Origin: Gordonibacter sp036659115
GTDB taxonomy: Bacteria; Actinomycetota; Coriobacteriia; Coriobacteriales; Eggerthellaceae
DNA length: 27,808 nucleotides
Direction: 5' to 3' (one strand)
Assembly (NCBI RefSeq): GCF_036659115.1
Contig: NZ_JAVXDF010000030.1
Notes under the pieces: generated by a model
Databases searched by the model: none
What the model was told of the DNA's origin: nothing
The model's input: the letters and a program-made list of their open reading frames with translations, nothing else
Translations under genes and position numbers: made by a program
Shown here: in pieces, positions 14,566 through 22,831 of the stretch
How positions within the stretch are numbered: position 1 is the stretch's first letter
Layout of the letters: every line of letters begins with the position of its first letter

Positions 14566-17109
14566 TTAGGCAACCACCTTCGCTTTCAACTCGTTGATCT
14601 TTTGGAACACCGGAGCAGGGCCGGCCGTGACGGTCACTGCGCCGTTGGCCGCTACCTCCAACATGGTCGGAGCCTGCATGATACGGAAGCGCTTGGCTAA
14701 CTCGACATTCTCCTCGGCCATGAGCTCCTCATACGCAATGCCGGCCTCGTCCAACTGCAAGGCGGCGTGCTTGCAGTTGGGGCAGGTGCGGGTGGCCACC
14801 AGATAGCGGCCCGCGGGCAGCATGCTGCGATCGGGAGCGTCGGCGACACATGCGGTCGATACACTCGCGGTCGCCGCGGCAACAGCTGCACCAAACGCCT
14901 CCCCCGCTTCGGCATCTGGCACCGTTACCTGCGTGCCAATCCGATCAGCCGTCTCGGCTCCCGGCACCGTCACGTGCGAGCCCGCTTGGCCCGCCTGCTC
15001 GGCAGCAGCCGCCACCTGCACGCCGCGAGGCGTCAAATGAGAATGCCCCAAATCGTACTCGACACGATCGGCGAACTCCTGCGATTTACCGTCGTTCCAG
15101 TTCTTCACAGGACGGTAGTAGCCGGTAATGCGGCTGTACACTTCCGTCTCCTCGTGGCAGCATGGGCACTCGTACACCTCGCCAGCGATGTAGCCGTGGT
15201 TCTTGCATACGGAGTACGTCGGCGACATGGTGTAATACGGCAGCTTGTAGTTCTCGGCAATCTTGCGCACGAGCATGGCCGTGCTCTGCCAATCGGGCAG
15301 CTTCTCTCCCAAAAACGCATGGAACACCGTGCCCGACGTGTACAGCGTCTGCAGCTCGTCTTGCACGTCCAGCGCGCTGAAGATGTCGTCGGTGAAGCCT
15401 ACGGGCAGGTGCGAGGAGTTCGTATAGTACGGCTTGCCCTGGTCGTTCGCCGTAACAATAGCCGGGAACTGCTCCTTGTCGTGCTTGGCGAAGCGGTACG
15501 TGGTGCTCTCGGCCGGCGTGGCCTCGAGGTTGTACAGATCGCCGTATTCCTCCTGATAATCGGCCAGCCGCTCGCGCATGTGGTTCAGCACGTCTTTCGT
15601 GAACGCCTGCGCCGCCGCCTGCGTCATGTCAACGCGCAGCCACGGCGCATTCAAGCAGGCCTCGTTCATCCCCACCAGGCCGATAGTGCTGAAGTGGTTC
15701 TCGAACGTGCCTAGGTAGCGCTTTGTGTACGGGTAGAGACCCGCATCCAGCAAGCGAGTGATGACCTCGCGCTTCGTATGCAGAGAGCGCGCGGACACGT
15801 CCATGAGGTGGTCGAGGCGACGGTAGAAGTCGGCTTCGTCCACCGCCTGGTAGGCAATGCGCGGCATATTGATGGTCACGACGCCGATAGAGCCCGTGGA
15901 CTCGCCCGAGCCGAAGAACCCGCCCGACTTCTTGCGCAGTTCACGCAGATCGAGGCGCAAGCGGCAGCACATGGAACGCACGTCGGAGGGCTCCATGTCG
16001 GAGTTGATGTAGTTGCTGAAATACGGCGTGCCGTACTTGGACGTCATCTCGAACAGCAGGCGATTGTTTTCCGTATCGCTCCAGTCGAAGCTATTCGTAA
16101 TGGAGTAGGTGGGAATAGGGTACTGGAAGCCGCGCCCGTTGGCATCGCCTTCAATCATGATCTCGATGAACGCCTTGTTCACCCTATCCATCTCAGCCTG
16201 GCAGTCCCCGTAGGTGAAATCCTTCTCGCGCCCACCCACGATAGCGGGCTGGCTCGCCAAGTCGGCCGGGCACACCCAATCCAGCGTAATATTGGAAAAC
16301 GGCGCCTGCGTGCCCCAACGCGAAGGGGTGTTCACACCGAACACAAAGGATTCCACGCACTGCTTCGTCTCGTCGTAGGTGAGGCCGTCCGCTTTCACGA
16401 AGGGTGCCAAATAGGTGTCGAAGCTGGAGAAGGCCTGAGCACCGGCCCATTCGTTCTGCATTATCCCCAAGAAGTTCACCATCTGGTTGCACAGACTGGA
16501 CAGGTGGCTGGCCGGCTTCGACGTGATCTTGCCAGACACGCCGCCCAAACCCTCCTGGATGAGCTGCTTGAGCGACCAGCCGGCGCAGTAGCCGGTAAGC
16601 ATGGACAGGTCGTGCAGGTGAATGTCGGCGCTGCGGTGGGCGTTGGCCACCTCGTCGTCGTAGATTTCGGAAAGCCAGTAATTCGCCGTGATGGCACCGG
16701 AGTTCGACAGAATCAGACCGCCGACAGAGTACGTGACCGTGGAGTTCTCCTTCACGCGCCAGTCTTCCACTTTGACGTACTGGTCCACCAAATCCTTGTA
16801 GTCCAACAGCGTCGCGTTCGCATTGCGCACCTTCTCGCGCTGACGGCGGTAGAGGATGTAGGACTTCGCCACATCGGCATAGCCGGCCGTGGAGAGCACT
16901 TCCTCCACGCTGTCCTGGATGTCCTCGACGGTGATAGTGCCGCCTTTGATCTTGGGCTCGAAGTGAGCGGTAACGTTCAAGGCCAAAAGATCGATCGTCG
17001 AGGGGTGGTACTGCTTGCCCAGCGCATCGAACGCCTTGTCAATGGCAGCCGAGATTTTGACGATGTCGAATTCCGCGACCTGTCCGTCGCGCTTCTGAAC
17101 CTGGTACAT
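14566..17109 (-). CDS. Anaerobic (class III) ribonucleoside-triphosphate reductase with fused redoxin
   Basis: This 847-residue glycyl-radical enzyme makes deoxynucleotides without oxygen. An ATP-cone allosteric domain (about 1-95, MYQVQKRDG) is followed by the catalytic barrel with TPSRWGTQAPFSN, CCRLRLDLREL and TGSIGVVTINMPR. The zinc-site region has cysteines in SVCKNHGY and ECPCC. The glycyl-radical loop is RITGYYRPVKNW, with G663 as the likely radical site. After an Ala/Val/Thr-rich linker (about 690-765) comes a glutaredoxin/NrdH-like domain (about 768-847) with CPNC (C776, C779) and the APTM cis-proline turn, which ordinary NrdD lacks. The start follows AAGGAGA. The activase gene nrdG is not adjacent. 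Two NrdR boxes lie upstream. Confidence 0.95.
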   Translation of the reverse strand: MYQVQKRDGQVAEFDIVKISAAIDKAFDALGKQYHPSTIDLLALNVTAHFEPKIKGGTITVEDIQDSVEEVLSTAGYADVAKSYILYRRQREKVRNANATLLDYKDLVDQYVKVEDWRVKENSTVTYSVGGLILSNSGAITANYWLSEIYDDEVANAHRSADIHLHDLSMLTGYCAGWSLKQLIQEGLGGVSGKITSKPASHLSSLCNQMVNFLGIMQNEWAGAQAFSSFDTYLAPFVKADGLTYDETKQCVESFVFGVNTPSRWGTQAPFSNITLDWVCPADLASQPAIVGGREKDFTYGDCQAEMDRVNKAFIEIMIEGDANGRGFQYPIPTYSITNSFDWSDTENNRLLFEMTSKYGTPYFSNYINSDMEPSDVRSMCCRLRLDLRELRKKSGGFFGSGESTGSIGVVTINMPRIAYQAVDEADFYRRLDHLMDVSARSLHTKREVITRLLDAGLYPYTKRYLGTFENHFSTIGLVGMNEACLNAPWLRVDMTQAAAQAFTKDVLNHMRERLADYQEEYGDLYNLEATPAESTTYRFAKHDKEQFPAIVTANDQGKPYYTNSSHLPVGFTDDIFSALDVQDELQTLYTSGTVFHAFLGEKLPDWQSTAMLVRKIAENYKLPYYTMSPTYSVCKNHGYIAGEVYECPCCHEETEVYSRITGYYRPVKNWNDGKSQEFADRVEYDLGHSHLTPRGVQVAAAAEQAGQAGSHVTVPGAETADRIGTQVTVPDAEAGEAFGAAVAAATASVSTACVADAPDRSMLPAGRYLVATRTCPNCKHAALQLDEAGIAYEELMAEENVELAKRFRIMQAPTMLEVAANGAVTVTAGPAPVFQKINELKAKVVA

Positions 17110-17158
17110 GCTCTGCTCTCCTTCGATGCTGTGACTGGTTTGCGATTCGATTCTCAGG

Positions 17159-17197
17159 TGCCGGGAAGCACAGGCGTGCAAGCACGAGCGTCCGGCA
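17159..17197 (-). promoter_or_regulatory. Nested inverted repeats in the nrdD leader
   Basis: TGCCGG (17159-17164) and CCGGCA (17192-17197) enclose an inner GTGC-AA-GCAC hairpin (17176-17185), 50-90 nt before the nrdD start. The RNA leader could fold, but I recognise no known riboswitch. Confidence 0.25.
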
Positions 17198-17248
17198 GTT
17201 GCGATGGTTTCCACCCTAACAACTTGTATGGCCGCCGTCAATAAATGT

Positions 17249-17296
17249 CACCCATATGTTGAAGATACAATTACGTGCGACAACTATATATAGTGG
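17249..17296 (-). promoter_or_regulatory. Tandem NrdR boxes upstream of nrdD
   Basis: The core CTATATATAG (17284-17293, box 17281-17296) matches the NrdR-box core CwAtATaTwG fully. A weaker copy CCATATGTTG (17252-17261, box 17249-17264) matches at 8 of 10. The two are 32 bp apart, the spacing usual for NrdR, the ATP/dATP-sensing repressor of ribonucleotide reductase genes. nrdR itself is not in the window. Confidence 0.75.
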
Positions 17297-17477
17297 TTTT
17301 TGCCATCTGGGGTTTTGCTTGTAGCCGATAGGAGACATTACGAAAGACGACCTGCGAAGACAGGAAATGACAGGTTTTTACGTTGAGATTTTTTTCTTTG
17401 CCGCTCAACAAACACAAGGTTTTCAAAGACACTACGGGGGGAGTGTCCCGCAGGCTCGCGTGCAAATTCTCTTTTTC

Positions 17478-17522
17478 TTGACGCGCTGCACCAAACCAAA
17501 TATACTTGCTTATATACTTGCT
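17478..17522 (+). promoter_or_regulatory. Promoter and direct-repeat operator of the VapBC module
   Basis: TTGACG (17478-17483), a 17-bp spacer and TATACT (17501-17506) form a strong promoter. TATACTTGCT is repeated at 17501-17510 and 17513-17522, a 12-bp period over the -10 and start site. The rest of 17297-17477 holds no gene; a 6-bp inverted repeat GACACT/AGTGTC lies at 17428-17447. Confidence 0.7.
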
Positions 17523-17541
17523 TTGATTGAGAGAAGGAGCT

Positions 17542-17775
17542 ATGCCTCAGCTTTCGCTTTACCTGGATAAGCCGACCATGGATATTTTGGAAACGAAAGC
17601 ACAACGCGAGGGATACTCCCTTTCAAAGTACGCGGGGAAGCTTATTCGGGAGCATGACGAAAGCACATGGCCCGTCGGCTTCTGGGATCTCTACGGATCA
17701 ATCGATGACCCGGCATTCGCGCGCCCTTCCGATCCCGACTTTAACGACGACGACCCCTGCGACTTTTTCAATTAG
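17542..17775 (+). CDS. Small antitoxin of the VapBC-type module
   Basis: This 77-residue protein starts with a ribbon-helix-helix-like segment (PQLSLYLDKPTMDILETKAQ, then YSLSKYAGKLIREH). It ends in a very acidic tail (DPDFNDDDPCDFFN) suited to block the basic toxin surface. The ATG at 17542 follows GAAGGAG. The PIN toxin starts 8 bp after its stop. It most likely binds the direct repeats over its promoter. Confidence 0.8.
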   Translation: MPQLSLYLDKPTMDILETKAQREGYSLSKYAGKLIREHDESTWPVGFWDLYGSIDDPAFARPSDPDFNDDDPCDFFN

Positions 17776-17782
17776 GGGCATC

Positions 17783-18190
17783 ATGTATTTTCTCGATTCG
17801 AATATCTGCATAGATTTCCTGCGCGGTCGCATGCCCTACGGCTATCGGTTTCTAAAAAACAACGATCCCCGTCTGTTCAAGATACCTGCCATCGTCGAAG
17901 CCGAACTGCGGGTTGGCGTAGCAAAAAGCTCGGACAAGGAGCGCAATAGACATGCACTTGACACGTTCCTTTTGCCCTTCGATATCGTACCCTTCTGTTC
18001 GCGGTGCGCACGGGAGTACGCATCCATCCGTACCGACCTGGATCAAAGAGGCGAGCGCATAGGGCACAACGACCTCTTCATCGCAGCCACCGTCCGGGCG
18101 TACGGAGGGGTGCTCGTCACCAACAACGTCAAAGAATTCAAACACATTCCCAAACTCGAACTCGAATCATGGGCTGAAATCGACCTCTAA
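17783..18190 (+). CDS. VapC-family PIN-domain ribonuclease toxin
   Basis: This 135-residue PIN domain opens MYFLDSNICIDFLRG with D5. The other metal ligands fit E39/E41 in IVEAELRVG and D97 in GHNDLFIAA, and VTNNVKEF supplies the conserved late motif. Such toxins cut tRNA or rRNA at specific sites. It follows the antitoxin after 7 intergenic bases. The start was chosen at MYFLDSN because an upstream in-frame opening is antitoxin-overlapping sequence. Confidence 0.92.
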   Translation: MYFLDSNICIDFLRGRMPYGYRFLKNNDPRLFKIPAIVEAELRVGVAKSSDKERNRHALDTFLLPFDIVPFCSRCAREYASIRTDLDQRGERIGHNDLFIAATVRAYGGVLVTNNVKEFKHIPKLELESWAEIDL

Positions 18191-18212
18191 CATCAAGAAG
18201 GGTGCTTATGAA

Positions 18213-18244
18213 CACACCCCACAAAGCGCCCTTTGCGGGGTGTG
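18213..18244. terminator. 14-bp hairpin between convergent VapC and MFS genes
   Basis: CACACCCCACAAAG (18213-18226) pairs with CTTTGCGGGGTGTG (18231-18244) with one mismatch around a CGCC loop. It lies between two convergent genes and probably serves both as a terminator. A smaller hairpin CGCCC/GGGCG follows at 18252-18265. Confidence 0.55.
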
Positions 18245-18340
18245 CGCGATACGCCCTTGCGGGCGGTACTGCGTCGCCGCACCGCCTGGCCACCCTTGCG
18301 CGATTGCGCACTCCCTCACTCTTCCGAAGGTGCGCAGCCC

Positions 18341-19645
18341 CTACCCTTCCGCAGCCTCGCATTCCAAGGCCTTCTCTTCGCCCACGAGCCCTCGTACGTC
18401 CGGTGCGTTGCCAGCCGACAGGCCGCGCCTAAGCGTGCGATAGGTAAGCCCCGCAATGAACAGGGAAATGGCCGCCGTGCCCAGTGCGACCGGCACGAGA
18501 TCGCCGCGCAGCGCATCGAAGAGCGCGCCATATACCAGCTGGCCCACCGGTTGAGCACAGTTCGCCAGAGCCATTGCCAGCGCGATGACCTTCCCCACCA
18601 GATGGCCGGGCGTTTCGAGCTGAATGAACGAGATAGCTTGGATACTGAACATCGAAGCACAGGCCATGCAGACGAACAAACCAGCCAACAGCAGTGCATA
18701 AGCAGCCATCACGTCCATCGATGCGCCCAGAACCACCGCGACCGGCACCAAAGCGAGCGATGCCACCATGATGAACACCGGTGCCTGCCGCAGGTGCAGG
18801 CGATTCGCCAACACGCCCACCAGAATGCCGCCCGTCAGACCGCCCAATGCCAATGCGCCTTCGGCAAAGCCCATGAACTGGTTCGGCAAACCGAGTATCT
18901 GCGTCACGATAACCGGCGCACCGATAATGATGAAGGCCGTCATGGTCACATTGATACCTGCAACCAGAAGGATGACCTTCAGGATAATCGGTCGCTCGCG
19001 GCGCAGGAAGGTGAAGCTTTCGGCGATGTCGTCCACTACCGTGCGCACGATGCCCTCCGTACGTTCTACCCGTTTGTGGGGAATACGCACGAACAGCATG
19101 ATCAGCACCGCCGACAGCGCGAAGGCAATGCCGGACACCACGACAACCGGCTCGATACCGAACAACCCGAACACCAATCCGCCTACCACAGGCCCGATCA
19201 AGCCCGACAGTGCGCTGATCTGGCTGACAATAGCCGTAGCTCGCACGACGCTGTCGCGCGGAACGATAAAGGGCACCGCCGCCTGCACGGTAGGCTGGTA
19301 GATGCTCTGCGCCGCATACAAAACGATAAGCGCGCAGATAGACAGCCCGACAAGATCGACCACGCCTTCAAGCATCAGGTAGGCGGCACAGGTCAGCGCC
19401 AGCAGCACATCGAGCACCGCCATGATACGCCGCTTGTTCACTCTGTCGGCCGCTACCCCGCCAATAGGCGTCAGCACGATATAGGGCAGCCAGGCAGCTG
19501 CGGCGACCGCCCCCATAAGCGCCGCCGAGCCCGTAAGGTTCAACACATACAACGGCAAAGCGAATCTCAGCACCGCATCTCCGAACAGAGAAGCGATCTG
19601 CACGATTATCACCGACACGAACGAACGATTGAACAGGTTTCTCAT
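18341..19645 (-). CDS. Major facilitator superfamily exporter
   Basis: This 434-residue protein has about 12 membrane segments in the MFS arrangement. The loop after segment 2 (GGVAADRVNKRRIM) is the MFS motif A region, and the VVGGLVFGLFG stretch lies further on. The overall pattern is that of macrolide- or drug-type exporters (MFS_3-like), though the substrate cannot be told. The start follows GAGAGGAA. A palindromic operator sharing its half-site with one upstream of the TetR gene (19959-20642) lies 150 bp upstream, so that regulator probably represses this exporter. Confidence 0.87.
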   Translation of the reverse strand: MRNLFNRSFVSVIIVQIASLFGDAVLRFALPLYVLNLTGSAALMGAVAAAAWLPYIVLTPIGGVAADRVNKRRIMAVLDVLLALTCAAYLMLEGVVDLVGLSICALIVLYAAQSIYQPTVQAAVPFIVPRDSVVRATAIVSQISALSGLIGPVVGGLVFGLFGIEPVVVVSGIAFALSAVLIMLFVRIPHKRVERTEGIVRTVVDDIAESFTFLRRERPIILKVILLVAGINVTMTAFIIIGAPVIVTQILGLPNQFMGFAEGALALGGLTGGILVGVLANRLHLRQAPVFIMVASLALVPVAVVLGASMDVMAAYALLLAGLFVCMACASMFSIQAISFIQLETPGHLVGKVIALAMALANCAQPVGQLVYGALFDALRGDLVPVALGTAAISLFIAGLTYRTLRRGLSAGNAPDVRGLVGEEKALECEAAEG

Positions 19646-19793
19646 ATAAGGTTCCTCTCTTGTGTTTTCTTACCTAGCTTGCTTAAAAGACTACGGTTGC
19701 GAAGACGCGATAGCGACCGATTCCAGTTGGAATCTTCGCAACTTTTAGTTGCAAGGCGCACAGAGCATCACCTTGGCTTTTGCGCTTGAGATT

Positions 19794-19822
19794 CTTTACA
19801 TACATTCAGTTGGTATGTAAAG
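19794..19822. promoter_or_regulatory. TetR-type operator and promoter of the MFS gene
   Basis: CTTTACATAC (19794-19803) and GTATGTAAAG (19813-19822) are exact complements around a 9-bp centre. On the minus strand TTTACA, 17 bp and TAAAGA inside the dyad could be the -35 and -10. The half-site CATACCA is shared with the operator at 20807-20825. Confidence 0.7.
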
Positions 19823-19904
19823 AGGTTAAAAAAATACGGCTGCGGAGCAACCGTTGTTCCACGATTCTGCGAGCGCGCCTTCGTGCACTCACACGCCAAG
19901 GCGG

Positions 19905-19928
19905 CAGATGTTTCACGTGAAACATCTG
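19905..19928. promoter_or_regulatory. parS centromere site
   Basis: TGTTTCACGTGAAACA (19909-19924) equals the universal bacterial parS consensus at all 16 positions, and the dyad extends to 24 bp (19905-19928). parS loads ParB, which with ParA and SMC organises and segregates the chromosome origin region. parA and parB are not in the window. Confidence 0.9.
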
Positions 19929-19958
19929 TTCGTGCTTCTCTAAGGAGCGACCCAATCT

Positions 19959-20642
19959 CTACTCCCCTTCTCTCACCTCTTCGAGCCGCTGGTGAAAATG
20001 CTTACGGTAGTTCTCCAGGATGATGCCGAGGCCTTTGTCCTCGAGAGAGCAGCCTCCCAGCATCTGCACGATATCGAGGTAGTAATCCATCCGCGTCTTC
20101 AGCTGTTCGGTCGTGCACGAGTGAAACATAGGGCTGGCCCAGAGGTTCGCCACCAAAACGATAACTTCGCTGAACTCGTGAGGGTATGCCGTCCTGATAC
20201 TGCCATCGCGCACGCCCTGCTCAACAATGGGCTGCACGAAAAGGGGAACCGTCTCTTGGAACACCGACTGGTACTGCATCCCCAGCAGCCGCGCATTCTT
20301 AACGGGATCGACAGAAGGGGCGATACGAGCCCACATGTCCATCTGAGGTCCGGTGATGGAAGTTTCGACCAGCGCTTGCAGCTTTTCCGCGCCGTTCATG
20401 TGCCCGCTATCGCGGATGCGCTCCAACTGCACGTACAGCGGTGCATTTTCGCGCTCGAGTGCCGCAGACAGGATGTCCTCCTTTGACTTGAAGTGGTGAT
20501 ACACCGCGCCTTTGGTCAGACCACCCAAGCCGTCGATAATGTCCTGGATGCTGGTATGGTCGTAGCCCTTCTTGAAGAACAGCGCCAGCGACACATCGAG
20601 TATCCGGTTGACCGTCTCTTCTGGATACTTGTTTCGCGCCAT
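19959..20642 (-). CDS. TetR/AcrR-family repressor of the MFS exporter
   Basis: This 227-residue regulator has a standard TetR helix-turn-helix at about 9-55 (ETVNRILDVSLALFFKKGYDH, then TSIQDIIDGLGGLTKGAVYHHF) and a helical ligand domain. The ATG at 20642 follows GAGGAG. Palindromes sharing CATACCA lie upstream of this gene and of the exporter, the usual layout for an autoregulated efflux repressor. The ligand is unknown. Confidence 0.9.
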   Translation of the reverse strand: MARNKYPEETVNRILDVSLALFFKKGYDHTSIQDIIDGLGGLTKGAVYHHFKSKEDILSAALERENAPLYVQLERIRDSGHMNGAEKLQALVETSITGPQMDMWARIAPSVDPVKNARLLGMQYQSVFQETVPLFVQPIVEQGVRDGSIRTAYPHEFSEVIVLVANLWASPMFHSCTTEQLKTRMDYYLDIVQMLGGCSLEDKGLGIILENYRKHFHQRLEEVREGE

Positions 20643-20806
20643 TACTCCTCCTCGCCTCGTCTTCCTCTCGGGGCCCCATCGTCACCCCCGTGATGCTCCA
20701 ACGCAACCGCAAGCGCTCTTTGAAGCATCGCCTCTTCGCGAGTCCTGCTTCACGAGCAAATTCCTCGCGCGAAACACCGAGCACTGAAAAAACTATTACA
20801 TACCAA

Positions 20807-20825
20807 TGGTATGTATCTTAGCGGC
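20807..20825. promoter_or_regulatory. TetR operator upstream of its own gene
   Basis: TACATACCA (20807-20815) and TGGTATGTA (20817-20825) are exact complements around one base. It lies about 165 bp before the TetR start. No other feature is seen in 20643-20806. Confidence 0.7.
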
Positions 20826-20883
20826 CGGCGATGGAGAACGCAAGGAAAAATAAGCCGATACGTCCGCTTGGCTCCATAATTAC

Positions 20884-20897
20884 CTACCAGTTGGTAG
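20884..20897. promoter_or_regulatory. Third TACCA/TGGTA palindrome
   Basis: CTACCA-GT-TGGTAG is a 14-bp dyad resembling the other two operators. It overlaps the 3' end of the broken membrane-protein copy and may be a secondary TetR site. Confidence 0.4.
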
Positions 20898-21249
20898 TAG
20901 TTGTGGTGCAACCCGGGTAAGGAGTGATGGTACCGTATTCGCTGGAGTAAGGGCTATAACCCCCACCGATATCTGGGCGACGGGTTCGCTCAACGTGTAT
21001 CATAGCGACGTAGATCGGCGCTTGTAGGCTGGTGTATTCAACACCGCTTGTGGCGAACATTGTCTTGATATCGGCTAGCCAATCGTCTGTCTGGTATCCC
21101 GCAACAAATCCCTGATAGCCACTACTATGCCTGCCCTCAAACAGGCGCATAAAGGGACAGTAGGTTATTTCAAGCCAATGCCCAATCACGCTGGAGGCAC
21201 AAAAATACACCGCCATGTTGCGTCAGAACGCTATCGTTTTCGGTGCTTA
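20884..21249 (-). pseudogene. Broken partial copy of the CmpB-like membrane protein
   Basis: The frame reads APKTIAF, TGA (21225-21223), then RNMAVYFCASSVIGHWLEITYC. This lines up with QPKTWAFWRNIIIYFCVFSVVGHWMEAAYC in the intact neighbour (about residues 145-174). The TGA stands where the neighbour has W152, and another stop (TAA, 21249-21247) lies just before. After MRLFEG the likeness fades; only WLADI faintly recalls SDWLYP. The 110-codon open part from 21216 is therefore a remnant, not a gene. Confidence 0.7.
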
Positions 21250-21292
21250 TTCATTCAGCTCGTCTTCTCGAGAAAAGAGCGGCATGGATCAA

Positions 21293-22423
21293 TTACCCCG
21301 AAACACTATCTATTGCGCTACGAGAATAGTCTTTCTCGCCTTCAAGCGTTTGAGCCTGACCTGAAGCCGAAGCCGGCTCAAGGGAGCCAGGCGTATCGTT
21401 AACACCTGGAAGCAGCACGTTGACGCAGTAGAGAAAAAACAGGACGCAAAACCCGATGGCAACCGCAATAAAGACAACGTTCATGGTGTCTTTCGAAAAC
21501 CTTCCCAAGAATTTTTCGAGTCCTGGATAAACAATCCAGGTCATCAACGTTGCCACACAACCGAAGGCAACTGCATTTTGTAGGCAAACCTGCCCCATAA
21601 AATTACAGAACATATCGCGATAATCCCACAAAGGCAGTGTTCCATCGGGAAGAGGCTGATTGAGCATCAGACCCATTGCTAGCTCTATCAGGGTACAAAC
21701 AAAAGCATTTGCCAAAAAACTGAGAAGCAGCGGGGCGGCAAGGCCTCTAATTTTCTTTTGCAAAAAGTTCTTCAAAGGGAAGAGCAAAAGCACACAGGCC
21801 ACCGCGCCAAAGCCGTAGACGACGAAGGGATACAACCAATCAGACCAAATTTGAGAAGTGGGATCGTAGATTCCCGGAAGGATACCAAAACGAATGAGCG
21901 TGCAATAAGCTGCTTCCATCCAGTGTCCCACCACACTGAACACGCAAAAATAAATGATAATATTACGCCAAAAAGCCCAGGTTTTCGGTTGGTAATAATT
22001 GATATCAAAATCGAGCTGTTCCCGTTTTTTCTCGATCGAAAAAGAATTAACCAATACCGCTTTAGCGCGACGCGAAGTAAGGAAGTATATGAGCAAAACA
22101 ATGTCGAACAGAGAGCCCGTTATCTGATCAATAAGACCAAATGAGCCTGTTGCTATATGAAAGAGAGAACCCACAATAATGTTGAAGAGGCTAAACGCAA
22201 TAATAAATTCTCTGGCAACCTTTTTTCTTTGCCAAATGAGCCAGAAGCTGATGCCGTCAAAGATAAGGTTCGCAAAGTCAAGATAGTGCGCAAATTCAAG
22301 GCTATAGCTTCCTTTAACCAAAAAGACCAAAAGGAGCATGGTAGCCGCAATATTGAATGAAAAGAGAATTTGCAAAACGCGCATAAATCCAAGTTTTTTT
22401 GAGTTGCTAAAATCTTTTGTCAC
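21293..22423 (-). CDS. Membrane protein with putative ABC-transporter type IV (CmpB-like, PF06541-like) domain
   Basis: The 376-residue protein has four N-terminal membrane segments (about 14-116), a short charged loop, and a second membrane domain at about 153-330. The second domain has the pattern of the poorly characterised CmpB-like family: FSVVGHWMEAAYC, WLYPFVVYGFGAV and LWDYRDMFCNFMGQVCLQNAVAFG. No ATPase partner is next to it, so a transport role is unproven. The start is GTG with GGAG upstream. A damaged copy of its middle lies directly downstream. Codon use looks more AT-rich than its neighbours, which may mean transfer. Confidence 0.75.
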   Translation of the reverse strand: MTKDFSNSKKLGFMRVLQILFSFNIAATMLLLVFLVKGSYSLEFAHYLDFANLIFDGISFWLIWQRKKVAREFIIAFSLFNIIVGSLFHIATGSFGLIDQITGSLFDIVLLIYFLTSRRAKAVLVNSFSIEKKREQLDFDINYYQPKTWAFWRNIIIYFCVFSVVGHWMEAAYCTLIRFGILPGIYDPTSQIWSDWLYPFVVYGFGAVACVLLLFPLKNFLQKKIRGLAAPLLLSFLANAFVCTLIELAMGLMLNQPLPDGTLPLWDYRDMFCNFMGQVCLQNAVAFGCVATLMTWIVYPGLEKFLGRFSKDTMNVVFIAVAIGFCVLFFLYCVNVLLPGVNDTPGSLEPASASGQAQTLEGEKDYSRSAIDSVSG

Positions 22424-22609
22424 GTACTTGCTCCAACCTGTGTTTTCAATAGAGAGGTCCTGTAAGCTGCCACCTTCAATAAACTCGCTTTGAGCAAGTA
22501 TAGGTCAAAGCACACGTCTGCGCACGTTTACTCGCGCTCAGACGTATACCAAGGTATCGTATCGCACACCTTCCCTCCGCGACACAAGCTCTTTTATAGC
22601 AACAACAAC

Positions 22610-22625
22610 TGTCTCACGTAAAACA
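22610..22625. promoter_or_regulatory. Degenerate parS-like site
   Basis: TGTCTCACGTAAAACA matches the parS consensus at 14 of 16 positions, 2.7 kb from the perfect site. The two mismatches break the dyad, so ParB binding is uncertain. Confidence 0.35.
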
Positions 22626-22831
22626 TTTAGATATTAAAAATGTGGCGCCTGCCCGCAGCAAGACCCTTCCGATTGCCTTTTTCTTACCGCATGGAAAGTG
22701 CGAGGAAAAGTTTCATGAAGACCGCTTGGGGCCTCATAATAAAAAGGCATCATCGCAGCAACTCCCGCCAGTCCGAGAGACGCCCCTCGCGCGATCTTGG
22801 GCTATTGCAGGCGTTGCGTCGGCAGCCCAAA

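Larger units (their letters stand above)
19646..19958. other. Intergenic region with operator and parS
   Basis: No gene is seen between the MFS gene and the TetR gene. The region contains the 29-bp TetR-type operator (19794-19822) and a perfect parS site (19909-19924) close to the 3' end of the TetR gene. Confidence 0.6.

Noticed and set aside
15778..17244. Long plus-strand frame of 488 codons opposite nrdD
   Set aside because: It is a His/Val/Arg-rich shadow of a well-supported gene, a usual effect of the codon use.
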